Assembly: GCA_016844485.1 (NCBI GenBank)
Contig: JAENIZ010000002.1
Location: 1 to 23,230 of the forward strand
DNA: 23,230 nt
DNA from: Gammaproteobacteria bacterium
GTDB lineage: Bacteria; Pseudomonadota; Gammaproteobacteria; Eutrophobiales; Eutrophobiaceae
Direction of reading: 5' to 3'
Shown here: one piece after another, positions 6,882 through 14,529 of the stretch
Numbering within the stretch: position 1 is the first letter of the stretch
Layout of the letters: the number at the start of each line of letters is the position of its first letter
Notes under the pieces: generated by a model
Databases searched by the model: none
Seen by the model: the letters and a program-made list of their open reading frames with translations, nothing else
What the model was told of the DNA's origin: nothing
Program-made: the position numbers and the translations under genes

Positions 6882-7652
6882 TCATAAATTGAATTCAGCA
6901 ATCACAGGGACGTGGTCAGAAGGCCTTTCCAGGGACCTGGGATTCTTGTCGATGCGACAGCTCAGGCATTTTTCAGCGAGTGCAGTACTGACAAGGATAT
7001 GATCAATCCGCAAGCCACGGTTCCTTCGAAATGACGCCGCACGGTAGTCCCACCAGGAATAACTGCCAGCCTCTTGCTCAAACAGGCGAAAACTGTCTTT
7101 TAACCCAAGTGATAATAATTGTCTGAATTCGGCCCGTTCAGGCTCACTGACCAGAACATTTCCTTTCCATTCCTCCGGATCATGAACATCCCGATCCTCC
7201 GGTGCAATATTGAAGTCCCCCAGAATTATGACATGGTGATTGATTGTCAGAAGTTCTCGTATGTATGTATGCAGATGTGAAAACCATTCAAGTTTGTAGA
7301 CATACTTGTTTGAACCAACTTCACTGCCATTCGGTACATAAACATTTAATACTGTCAGATCATCAAAATCGGTGCAGAGTACGCGTCGCTGTGGATCAGC
7401 GTAATCAGGCATATCTGTGATGATATTTTTGGCGCTGGTTTTGCTAAGTGTAGCAACCCCATTATAGGTTTTTTGACCGGCATAGGCCGCCTGATAACCT
7501 GCGGCATGGAATTCATCCTCTGGAAAATTATCATCAGTCAGTTTGGTTTCCTGCAAGGCGAGGACATCAGGTTGTACATTTTCAAGCCACTTAAGGACAT
7601 GTGGCAAACGAATACGTAACGAATTTACATTCCAGGTGGCAATTCGAAACAT
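6882..7652 (-). CDS. xth: Exodeoxyribonuclease III
   Basis: 256 aa AP endonuclease and 3'-5' exonuclease of base-excision repair. Motifs: ATWNVNSLR at the N-terminus (Asn metal site), LQETK with Glu35, the GDFNIAPEDRDV segment with the catalytic Asp and Asn, and the C-terminal RIDHIL and SDHVPV with the catalytic Asp-His pair. Length is normal, and no signal peptide is present. It lies in the minus-strand run between the SH3 protein and rpmE; the 103-bp gap to rpmE suggests rpmE has its own promoter. Confidence 0.95.
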   Translation of the reverse strand: MFRIATWNVNSLRIRLPHVLKWLENVQPDVLALQETKLTDDNFPEDEFHAAGYQAAYAGQKTYNGVATLSKTSAKNIITDMPDYADPQRRVLCTDFDDLTVLNVYVPNGSEVGSNKYVYKLEWFSHLHTYIRELLTINHHVIILGDFNIAPEDRDVHDPEEWKGNVLVSEPERAEFRQLLSLGLKDSFRLFEQEAGSYSWWDYRAASFRRNRGLRIDHILVSTALAEKCLSCRIDKNPRSLERPSDHVPVIAEFNL

Positions 7653-7701
7653 AGACTGAAATGGAATTTAAACTGTAGGGATAAAATCAGCTTGGGGGCA
7701 A

Positions 7702-8463
7702 CTAAATTCTAAAGCCACCATGACGGCGACGATTCAGCACATCGAGCACATAGAGGCCGACGATAAAACCAATAGTCAATGTTATTGCAAATGCAATAAG
7801 AATGCTTCGCCAATTCAGGTTACCTTGAGTAATACTTATGTCGCTATCGGCAGATGGTTCTGTTGTCCGCAGGTCGTCAAGTTGTTTTTCAAGAACAGCC
7901 TTCTCTTCAGTGAGTTGTTTAAGCTTCTCCTGCGTGGCGGTATTATCATTGCTTTGGCTCAGATTATTTCGCAATTCTGTAATATTCGCCTGCAATTCGC
8001 CTACCTTGAGGCGCTCGGATTTGAAAAGTTGTTTAAGTTCCTCATTTTCCTTGAGTGCTGCGGCGAGCTTTTCCACATCTCCAGGAGTGGGGGGAGCTTC
8101 GCCTGTTTCCAGGCCGGCAAGTTTTAATTTGGCATTTTTCAATTCAGCTTCAAGTTTATCGGCTTTTCCCTGCGCCTGTTGCAGCTGTGTCTGGGCGGGG
8201 GGAGTATTTATTAAATAGTTATTGTCGACCCAGCCGCTTACGCCATCAGGATCTTTTACCTGCGTCAATTCATTTCCACGAGAGAGAACTTCAAGCGGGG
8301 TACCCGTGGGGAGCACCTTGATGATAGCGCTGTCGACGGTTTTGTCCTGGTGGAGCCCAACCATAAGTTTGTCAGCAATATAGGCAGTCTCGGACAATCC
8401 AATGACAGGGACAACCAACAAAGTCCAGAGTATCAATTGTTTTATATACGTCTTTTCCATCAT
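7702..8463 (-). CDS. SH3-domain and coiled-coil membrane protein (YgiM / TIGR04211-like)
   Basis: 253 aa. A signal peptide (about 1-25) is followed by a bacterial SH3 domain (TAYIADKLMVGLHQD to SGWVDNNYLIN, about 26-86), a long coiled coil (about 90-205) and a C-terminal transmembrane helix (SILIAFAITLTIGFIVGLYV) with a basic cytoplasmic tail. This matches the architecture of YgiM-type proteins: periplasmic SH3 plus coil, held in the inner membrane. Molecular function is unknown; a role around the cell wall is inferred from the SH3 domain. Two adjacent ATGs (8463, 8460) follow AGGAATTC; the second is better spaced. prlC ends 15 bp upstream, so the two are probably cotranscribed. Confidence 0.88.
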   Translation of the reverse strand: MMEKTYIKQLILWTLLVVPVIGLSETAYIADKLMVGLHQDKTVDSAIIKVLPTGTPLEVLSRGNELTQVKDPDGVSGWVDNNYLINTPPAQTQLQQAQGKADKLEAELKNAKLKLAGLETGEAPPTPGDVEKLAAALKENEELKQLFKSERLKVGELQANITELRNNLSQSNDNTATQEKLKQLTEEKAVLEKQLDDLRTTEPSADSDISITQGNLNWRSILIAFAITLTIGFIVGLYVLDVLNRRRHGGFRI

Positions 8464-8478
8464 GAATTCCTACGCTAT

Positions 8479-10518
8479 TTATGCAGCAATGCCGGAGTGC
8501 CTTAACAGGGGTTCAATACTGGGTTTTCGCCCTCGAAACTCTATAAACAGCTCCATAGGATCGCGTGTGCCTCCCTGTTCCAGAATTGAATGTAAAAACT
8601 CCTGCCCGGTGGTCTTGTCAAAGATACCGGTTTCTTCGAATTTGGAAAAGGCGTCTGCTGATAAAACCTCGGCCCATTTGTAGCTGTAATAACCAGCAGC
8701 GTATCCCCCGGCGAAAATATGTGAAAAACTGTGCTGAAACCGGTTAAAAGCGGGGGGGATAATAACTGCAACCTGATTACGGACCTCGTTAATCAGCTCC
8801 TGTATATCCAGAAGGTGATCGTCCTTGGATTCAAGGTGCAAACGGAAATCGAAGATTGCAAATTCAAGTTGCCGCACCATTTGCATACCCGTCTGAAAAT
8901 TTTTGCTGGCGATCAGTCGTTCAAACAGGTCATCATCAATAATTTCCCCCGTTTGATAATGCCGGCCTATCAAATCCAATGCCTCACGTTCCCAGCACCA
9001 GTTTTCCATGAATTGACTGGGGAGCTCTACCGCATCCCAGGGCACACCGTTAATGCCGGCAACACTCGGGTAATCTACCTTGGTCAACAGGTGATGTAAC
9101 CCGTGTCCGAATTCATGAAACAATGTGATGACTTCATCATGAGTCAGCAAAGAAGGATCATTCCCCACCTGTGGAGTAAAGTTGCAGGTTAAATAAGCCA
9201 CGGGCGTTTGTATGCCGGATAATGTTTTTTTACGGACGATGCATTCATCCATCCAGGCACCGCCCCGTTTATGCGGCCTTGCGTAAAGATCCAGATAAAA
9301 ACATCCACACAGGGTATTTGCAGAATCATAGATGTCAAAGAACTGAACATCCGGATGCCAGACGTCAATATTATCCCGGACGCGTATATCAAGGTTATAA
9401 AGCTGGTGAATAACAGCAAACAGTCCTTTAAGTACCTGTGGTACCGGAAAGTAAGGTCTAAGTTCTTCCTGGGACAGGTTAAATTTATGCTGCCTCAGCT
9501 TCTCGGAATAATACGCAATATCCCATGCATGAAGTTCATTTATGCCAAATTCTGATCTGGTGAATAATTGCAATTCATGCAATTCATCTTTTGCCACGTC
9601 CTTTGAGCGCTTTGCCAGATCAGTGAGAAAATTCATGACTTCTTCGGGTGTCTTCGCCATTTTCTTCGCTAATGAAAAATGGGCATAACTTGCAAAACCC
9701 AATAACCTGGCGAGCTGATAACGCAACTTCAGGATCTCCCGCATGATCTCGCTGTTATCCCATTTCCCTGCGTTGGGGCCTTGATCTGAGGCGCGGGTGA
9801 CATAGGCTTCATACATTTCCTTGCGCAGGTGGATATTATCAGCATATTGCATAACCGGCATATAAGAAGGAAATTCCAGCGTAAACACCCAGCCGTCCAA
9901 TTTTTCTCGTTGTGCTGTTTGTGCCGCAAGCGCAAGCGCAGAATCAGGCAATCCCGCTAACTGACTGTTATCAGTAATATGTTTCTTCCATGAGTGTGTA
10001 GCATCCAGCAGATTTTCTTCAAATTTTGTTTGTAGACGAGAGAGATTTTTCTGGGTTTCTTTAAAATTTTGTTTTGACTCATTGTCCAGATCAATTCCCG
10101 ATAACCTGAAATCACGCAAGGCGTGATCAATAATGCTGCGTTGCGCCTGTGACAGTTGTAAGTATTCATTGCTGTTTGCCACGTACTTGTAGGCCTGGTA
10201 TAAATCTTCATTCTGCCCCAGTTCTGTTGCGTATTCCGATAACTTGGGCAGACAGGCATTATAGGTTCGGCGTAATGCTTCATTGTCTGCAACCGAATGT
10301 AGATGACTGACTGGTGACCATGCCCGGTTCAGATGATCATCCAGTTCCTCAAGGATCTGCAAGGTATTGTCCCAGGTGTAAAGATCGGTTTTCTCCAGAA
10401 GCGCCGCTATACGTTGCCGATTATCCAGCAGCAAAAAATCAATCGCCTGCTCAATGTGTAGAGGATTGATCAGGCTGAATTGCGGCAGCCTATCTGTGTC
10501 TAGCAGTGGATTATTCAT
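8479..10518 (-). CDS. prlC: Oligopeptidase A (M3 family)
   Basis: 679 aa cytoplasmic zinc oligopeptidase that degrades short peptides, including cleaved signal peptides. The zinc motif HEFGH is at 468-472, with the third ligand Glu at about 498 in VELPSQFMENW. The flanks FHEFGHGLHH, GGYAAGYYSYKWAEVLSADAF near the C-terminus and the all-helical N-terminal half are typical. Length equals the E. coli enzyme. The SH3 gene follows closely. No strong ribosome binding site is visible before the ATG. Confidence 0.96.
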   Translation of the reverse strand: MNNPLLDTDRLPQFSLINPLHIEQAIDFLLLDNRQRIAALLEKTDLYTWDNTLQILEELDDHLNRAWSPVSHLHSVADNEALRRTYNACLPKLSEYATELGQNEDLYQAYKYVANSNEYLQLSQAQRSIIDHALRDFRLSGIDLDNESKQNFKETQKNLSRLQTKFEENLLDATHSWKKHITDNSQLAGLPDSALALAAQTAQREKLDGWVFTLEFPSYMPVMQYADNIHLRKEMYEAYVTRASDQGPNAGKWDNSEIMREILKLRYQLARLLGFASYAHFSLAKKMAKTPEEVMNFLTDLAKRSKDVAKDELHELQLFTRSEFGINELHAWDIAYYSEKLRQHKFNLSQEELRPYFPVPQVLKGLFAVIHQLYNLDIRVRDNIDVWHPDVQFFDIYDSANTLCGCFYLDLYARPHKRGGAWMDECIVRKKTLSGIQTPVAYLTCNFTPQVGNDPSLLTHDEVITLFHEFGHGLHHLLTKVDYPSVAGINGVPWDAVELPSQFMENWCWEREALDLIGRHYQTGEIIDDDLFERLIASKNFQTGMQMVRQLEFAIFDFRLHLESKDDHLLDIQELINEVRNQVAVIIPPAFNRFQHSFSHIFAGGYAAGYYSYKWAEVLSADAFSKFEETGIFDKTTGQEFLHSILEQGGTRDPMELFIEFRGRKPSIEPLLRHSGIAA

Positions 10519-10808
10519 ATCGGGTTTAATAATACTGCCAATTTGATAAATCTTGTTTAGATGATGATAAATGATGGCTGATTTTTGGACAGTATAGTCA
10601 GTTCAGAAAATTCATAGCTGTTTTCTTAATACTATCGGGGATAACCGTTCCAAAGTGTAGGGCATTTATTGAAATTAAAATTAATAATCAATGAGTTACA
10701 ACGAAAGCAAAGACCGGGTAAAATAAATTAATTTTTTAGAATATGCGGGTGATTATCATGTCTAGGTTGAAATCAGACAAGGTAATTTAGTCTGACAAGC
10801 AGGTATTC
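10519..10808. other. Non-coding gap between prlC and the small-gene operon
   Basis: 290 bp, AT-rich, with no convincing open frame. It should contain the prlC promoter. At 10773-10778/10790-10795 a 6-bp inverted repeat TCAGAC/GTCTGA with an 11-nt loop lies just past the stop of the 81-aa gene; on the minus strand it is followed only by TTT, so it is at best a weak terminator. Confidence 0.5.
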
Positions 10809-11054
10809 TCAATTCGGTTTGTGTTGTTCGTTTGATGCAGCAAATTCCGGACACGGGGTATGTGAGGTTTTGTAGTGCATAAATTGGTGGATAGCGATCT
10901 GCATGGTATCCGCAATGTTCTTAAAATGTTCTTCCTGAAGGCGCAAAGTAATCGATCCCAGGTTCATCGTAATTGTTCTACAATCTGTACATATCCAGAA
11001 TTCACATGAGCCGGAACTTGCCAGGAGATACGGCTTACACAGTCGAGATAACAT
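10809..11054 (-). CDS. Small unknown protein with a Cys pair (81 aa)
   Basis: Unrecognised, but probably a real gene: the ATG is preceded by AAGGAG with an 8-nt spacer, the best Shine-Dalgarno in the neighbourhood. The core CEFWICTDCRTITMNL contains three Cys (CxxxxCxxC), followed by an amphipathic helix (LRLQEEHFKNIADTMQIAI HQF). The Cys trio could bind a metal or be redox active; this is inference. It is the third of three small minus-strand genes running away from the Fur box at 11679-11697, so iron regulation is likely if they share a transcript. Confidence 0.65.
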   Translation of the reverse strand: MLSRLCKPYLLASSGSCEFWICTDCRTITMNLGSITLRLQEEHFKNIADTMQIAIHQFMHYKTSHTPCPEFAASNEQHKPN

Positions 11055-11107
11055 AATTCAAACTCCTTAAAGGTAATGAATGATTCACCGATTTTCCAGA
11101 ATGAAAA

Positions 11108-11299
11108 TCAGGCGGCTATATAGAGAGTGTTCATTTGTCCCGTATAAATATTTACACCGTGAAGCATTGTAATCTCATTGGCGATGGGTAAATCAGATAA
11201 TCCAGGATACCGGGTCTGCAGGAAAAATATCGAAGTCAGAAGTAATTCACGCGGTGATGAATCATTAGTTGTAAATCTCTTCCGAATTGCCTTTCCCAT
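11108..11299 (-). CDS. Small unknown ORF (63 aa)
   Basis: A weak call. The frame starts 9 bases after the stop of the 11309-11644 gene and ends 53 bases before the 81-aa gene, so it would fill an operon position exactly, but no Shine-Dalgarno is visible. The N-terminus is basic (MGKAIRKRF); the rest (SPRELLLTSIFFLQTRYPGL) is mildly hydrophobic without a clear membrane helix. It could be a translationally coupled small gene or untranslated spacer. Confidence 0.35.
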   Translation of the reverse strand: MGKAIRKRFTTNDSSPRELLLTSIFFLQTRYPGLSDLPIANEITMLHGVNIYTGQMNTLYIAA

Positions 11300-11308
11300 T
11301 TGATTTTT

Positions 11309-11644
11309 TCATTTATCAGGATCAATCAGGTACTGGGATAGCAGTGAGTAAGGCTGATGGTTTTTTCTCACCATCAGGACTCCTGTCTTGGTGGAAAGCA
11401 TTGGAACAAGTTGTCCAGAGGGATACAGTTCCTCGACGCAGGAAATTAGAAACAGATTCTTTACAAGATATTGCATTCCATAGCGTTCCGATTTAAGGAA
11501 GTCCTCTTTTGCTATGTGGTCCTCTGAGAACGGTTTTTGAATTCTGTTCAATGTCCATTGAAAGTAGATCCTGCCGGAGTCGGCATCGAATATCCGTAAT
11601 CTGGGTTCCCTGTTCGAAATTCTGGCATCAATAGCGTATCGCAT
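11309..11644 (-). CDS. Unknown small protein divergent from the porin, Fur-box promoter
   Basis: 111 aa from the ATG at 11644 (a TTG at 11659 would add five residues). I do not recognise it. The N-terminal part, RYAIDARISNREPRLRIFDA then DSGRIYFQW, reads like a beta-rich conserved domain; no signal peptide is visible, so it is probably cytoplasmic. It lies head-to-head with the porin gene and about 35 bp from the Fur box, with a good minus-strand promoter (TTGTTA, 17 bp, TACTAT) over that box. There is no obvious Shine-Dalgarno. Iron-repressed expression is inferred. Confidence 0.6.
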   Translation of the reverse strand: MRYAIDARISNREPRLRIFDADSGRIYFQWTLNRIQKPFSEDHIAKEDFLKSERYGMQYLVKNLFLISCVEELYPSGQLVPMLSTKTGVLMVRKNHQPYSLLSQYLIDPDK

Positions 11645-11664
11645 GGCAATAGTGTACAAATCAG

Positions 11665-11705
11665 TTGTATAAATAAATAGTAATGATTATCATTAATATT
11701 AACAA
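11665..11705. promoter_or_regulatory. Fur box overlapping two divergent promoters
   Basis: agtaatgattatcattaat (11679-11697) matches the 19-bp Fur consensus at 15 positions and includes the perfect core AATGATTATCATT (W allowed at the centre). Plus-strand promoter: TTGTAT (11665-11670), 17-bp spacer, TATCAT (11688-11693). Minus-strand promoter: TTGTTA (complement of 11700-11705), 17-bp spacer, TACTAT (complement of 11677-11682). The operator covers the -10 or spacer of both, so ferric uptake regulator bound to iron would block both directions. Confidence 0.85.
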
Positions 11706-11766
11706 TATATAAATAAAAGACACGGGAAATTAATTCGCGTACTGACATATTTTTAAGGATTAAAAA

Positions 11767-13113
11767 ATGGATGGTAACTATATAATTTTTAAACAATTTA
11801 ATCGTTATGTAACCAACATAATGCTGATGATTATGGTGCCGGTAAGCACAATGGCCGAGGTACCCAGCAGTGAGGAAATGTGGAAGATTATCCAACAGCA
11901 ACAAAAAGTCATTGAAGAATTAAAGGCAAAGCTGGAACAAACAGAGCACAAGGTTGTTGCCACAGAAACCAGGGTTGAAGAAACCGCTAAAGAAGTCGAG
12001 GCTGCGGCAGAAGCCATGGAACAGTCGGGTACAGGTGCTTCCACAGCTGCAAGTTGGGCCGACAAGACCACTGTCGGGGGTTACGGTGAATTACATTACA
12101 ACAGTTTAAATGATGATAATAACTTGACAGGTGGCAATGATGACCTTGATCAGGTTGATTTACATCGTTTTGTATTGTTTTTTGGACATGAATTTAATGA
12201 GTCTCTTCGATTCTTCTCGGAATTGGAGGTAGAACATGCCCTGGCAGGAGAATCCCAGCCAGGTGAGGTAGAACTGGAGCAGGCCTGGCTGGAAATGGAT
12301 CTGACCAATCACCATCGTGCACGTGCCGGTCTGGAAATCCTGCCGATTGGTATCATCAACCCGACCCATGAACCGAACACTTTCTATGGAGTTGAGAGAA
12401 ACAAAGTGGAGACAGAAATCATTCCTACAACCTGGTGGGAAGCTGGGTTTGGCTTGATTGGAGAAATAGCACCGGGGTGGAATTATGATTTGATAGCTCA
12501 TTCAGGTTTGGCCATTCCGACAACTGGCAGCAGCGCTTTCAGGCCACGCAGTGGCCGGTTAAAGGTTGCAAATGCTAACGATCAGGATATCGCCTTCACG
12601 GGGCGTATCCGCTATACAGCAACGCCAGGACTTGAAATTGGTGTTGCCGGACAATACCAACGGGACGTCACTGGCGCTGCTGATCTATTTGCAATACCTG
12701 CGACCCTGTTTGAAGGTCATATAGACTGGAAACATGTTAGCGGTTTTGGTTTAAGAGCGTTGTATGCGCGATGGGATTTTGATGATGATAACAGTCCTGT
12801 TCCTGGACTAGATCCGGAGAATGTCAATGCAGATACTCTGGACGGCTGGTATGTTGAGCCTGCTTACCGGTTTGAAATTCCCGGGCGTGTTCCGGGTGAT
12901 CTCGGAGTGTTTGCCCGTTATGAGAATTGGGATGAGAGAAACCAGATTACCGGTGCACATCGTTTTGAGGAATTTTCACGCTGGGTACTCGGGATGAACT
13001 GGTGGCCACACCAAAATGTTGCATTAAAATTTGATTTTCAGAATGAAGATGCTGATGGTCCGGTTGACGCTATATTCGACGGTGTCAATCTAGGTATTGG
13101 TTATCAGTTTTAA
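11767..13113 (+). CDS. Porin-like outer-membrane beta-barrel with N-terminal coiled coil
   Basis: 448 aa. AAGGA lies 7 bases before the ATG. The signal peptide ends at about residue 30 (STMA, then EVPSS). Residues 36-86 form a coiled coil rich in Glu, Gln and Lys, as in trimeric porins with a periplasmic coil. From about 95 to the end, alternating strands (VGGYGELHYNS, RFFSELEVEHA, ARAGLEILPIG) make a barrel that closes with the C-terminal signature GIGYQF (terminal Phe). It resembles the phosphate-selective porin O/P-like group, but substrate specificity cannot be read from sequence. It is first in the Fur-controlled rightward unit, so an iron or iron-complex channel is the natural inference. 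It has no TonB box or plug. Confidence 0.85.
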   Translation: MDGNYIIFKQFNRYVTNIMLMIMVPVSTMAEVPSSEEMWKIIQQQQKVIEELKAKLEQTEHKVVATETRVEETAKEVEAAAEAMEQSGTGASTAASWADKTTVGGYGELHYNSLNDDNNLTGGNDDLDQVDLHRFVLFFGHEFNESLRFFSELEVEHALAGESQPGEVELEQAWLEMDLTNHHRARAGLEILPIGIINPTHEPNTFYGVERNKVETEIIPTTWWEAGFGLIGEIAPGWNYDLIAHSGLAIPTTGSSAFRPRSGRLKVANANDQDIAFTGRIRYTATPGLEIGVAGQYQRDVTGAADLFAIPATLFEGHIDWKHVSGFGLRALYARWDFDDDNSPVPGLDPENVNADTLDGWYVEPAYRFEIPGRVPGDLGVFARYENWDERNQITGAHRFEEFSRWVLGMNWWPHQNVALKFDFQNEDADGPVDAIFDGVNLGIGYQF

Positions 13114-13176
13114 AACGTTGATTATAATTAAAGAGAAATTCAAGGTATCATTCTCTCAGCTAAATAACTATTTACA

Positions 13177-13203
13177 GGGCGCATTAACTGCGCCCTCTTT
13201 TTT
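13177..13203 (+). terminator. Intrinsic terminator between porin and FMN-binding gene
   Basis: GGGCGCA (13177-13183), loop TTAAC, TGCGCCC (13189-13195), then TCTTTTTT running straight into the ATG of the next gene at 13204. It should separate an abundant porin message from the reductase/transporter genes, leaving their expression to partial read-through or to another promoter. Confidence 0.9.
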
Positions 13204-13743
13204 ATGTTCAATATCATCATACTGAGTCGATTCAGTTTAATAATATTCTTGTTGCCCATAATATCGGCCAGCGCCTTTGCGAATGAGATATACCAGACAC
13301 CTGAAGATTTCATTGAGGAAGTTTTTGCAGGTCATCCACCGGACTCAAACAAGTTATGGATCACAAAAGACATAAAGCAGAGTATTCGTAATATACTTGA
13401 ACATGATCTGGGCGTGCTGCGGTTACGCTACTGGTCCAAAGATGGCCGGTCCGCATGGATACTGGAAGAAATAGGCAAAGAACGCCCGATCACGACAGGT
13501 ATTGTGGTAAATCAGGGCCATATTGAAATAGTCAGAATATTGATCTTTCGTGAGACAAGAGGGTGGGAAGTACGTTATCCGTTTTTTACTGATCAGTTTA
13601 ATGACGCGGGGCTTGTGAATGAGGATAAACTGGATAAGTCCATCGACGGCATTTCAGGTGCGACCTTGTCAGTTAATGCTGTGACCAAACTTGCCAGATT
13701 GGCCTTGTTACTACATGAATACGCGAAAAAAGGAAAGGACTAA
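13204..13743 (+). CDS. Periplasmic FMN-binding domain protein
   Basis: 179 aa. Signal peptide (ILSRFSLIIFLLPIISASAFA, cleavage near residue 27). The FMN-binding domain covers about 95-172: TTGIVVNQGHIEIVRILIF, then DGISGATLSVNAVT. The flavinylation motif SGAT (151-154) puts FMN on Thr154 through a phosphoester bond made by an ApbE-type transferase, as known for NqrC, RnfG and related extracytosolic flavoproteins. The start codon abuts the terminator U-tract and has no Shine-Dalgarno. It is 11 bp from the PepSY-type gene. Likely role: electron carrier to a periplasmic iron or iron-chelate reduction step; the substrate is inferred from context only. Confidence 0.85.
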   Translation: MFNIIILSRFSLIIFLLPIISASAFANEIYQTPEDFIEEVFAGHPPDSNKLWITKDIKQSIRNILEHDLGVLRLRYWSKDGRSAWILEEIGKERPITTGIVVNQGHIEIVRILIFRETRGWEVRYPFFTDQFNDAGLVNEDKLDKSIDGISGATLSVNAVTKLARLALLLHEYAKKGKD

Positions 13744-13754
13744 AGAGCGTAAAG

Positions 13755-14477
13755 ATGATGTGGGAAACAATACATAAATGGCACAGAACAATGGGTATCA
13801 TTTCAGCATTGTTTGTTGTGTTCCTGGCAGTGACCGGTTTAATGCTGAATCATACAGAACCATTGAATCTGAAAAAAAGATTTATCCAGAGCGGTATTTT
13901 TCTTGATCTATATGACATAAAACCCGGTAAGGAACCTCAAGGGTTTCTGGTAGCCGGTCACTGGATCACGCAAGTGGGCGAAAGAGTTTACTTTGATCAG
14001 AATGAACTCGCAGAGAATGTCAATAAACTTATCGGCGTTGTAGCAACCAACGAAAATATTATTGTCGCCTATGATGGTCAGATGTTGTTGTTAACCATGG
14101 AGGGGGACGTGATAGAGCATCTTACCGGCACAGAGGGTGTCCCTGCCGGGATGCGGGCTATCGGTACAACACTGGATAACAATGTTGTTATACAAGGGGC
14201 CCACGGCGATTATCTTGCAGATGTAGAGTCATTATACTGGCAGGAAAAAGATCAGATTGATGCAGAATGGTCAAAGGCTGATCCGATACCAGAGGCGTTG
14301 CTCACCGGGTTGCTTCACCTTTATCGTGGAAAAGGATTACGGCTTGAACGGGTTATCCTCGATATACATAGCGGCCGAATACTCGGCAGCTGGGGCATTT
14401 ATCTTGTTGATGCCGCAGCAATGCTGTTTTTACTCCTGTCACTGAGCGGTGCCTGGATGTGGTTTAAACGAAACTGA
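13755..14477 (+). CDS. PepSY-associated transmembrane protein, probable reductase partner
   Basis: 240 aa with two membrane helices (about 12-31 and 214-236) and a periplasmic domain of about 180 residues. The N-terminal IHKWHRTMGIISALFVVFLA and the C-terminal VILDIHSGRILGSWG followed by a helix are the hallmarks of PepSY-associated TM proteins. Conserved His residues (7, 10, 33, 188, 205) could ligate heme, as suggested for PepSY reductases such as FpvG of the pyoverdine system. It follows the FMN-binding gene by 11 bp; pairing of FMN-binding and PepSY proteins suggests electrons pass from the membrane quinone pool to periplasmic flavin and iron. Start may be 13755 or 13758. Confidence 0.82.
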   Translation: MMWETIHKWHRTMGIISALFVVFLAVTGLMLNHTEPLNLKKRFIQSGIFLDLYDIKPGKEPQGFLVAGHWITQVGERVYFDQNELAENVNKLIGVVATNENIIVAYDGQMLLLTMEGDVIEHLTGTEGVPAGMRAIGTTLDNNVVIQGAHGDYLADVESLYWQEKDQIDAEWSKADPIPEALLTGLLHLYRGKGLRLERVILDIHSGRILGSWGIYLVDAAAMLFLLLSLSGAWMWFKRN

Positions 14478-14491
14478 TGCTTTCCAAAATA

Positions 14492-14509
14492 ATTTATCAA
14501 TTGATAAAT
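14492..14509. promoter_or_regulatory. 18-bp perfect palindrome upstream of the iron-binding protein gene
   Basis: ATTTATCAATTGATAAAT is perfectly symmetric and lies 20 bp before the ATG at 14530, in the 52-bp gap after the PepSY gene. It is an operator-like dyad. Its half-sites (TTATCA / TGATAA) are in the opposite order to a Fur box, so another regulator or a variant iron site is possible. It could also act as a weak hairpin in RNA. Confidence 0.5.
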
Positions 14510-14529
14510 AACGGACAGAAATTATTAAT

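Noticed and set aside
11287..11496. 69-codon plus-strand ORF near the small-gene operon
   Set aside because: No ribosome binding site and opposite to the more plausible Fur-linked gene at 11309-11644.
13132..13156. AGAGAA/TTCTCT inverted repeat after the porin
   Set aside because: A 6-bp stem with a 13-nt loop; the strong terminator just downstream is the supported feature.
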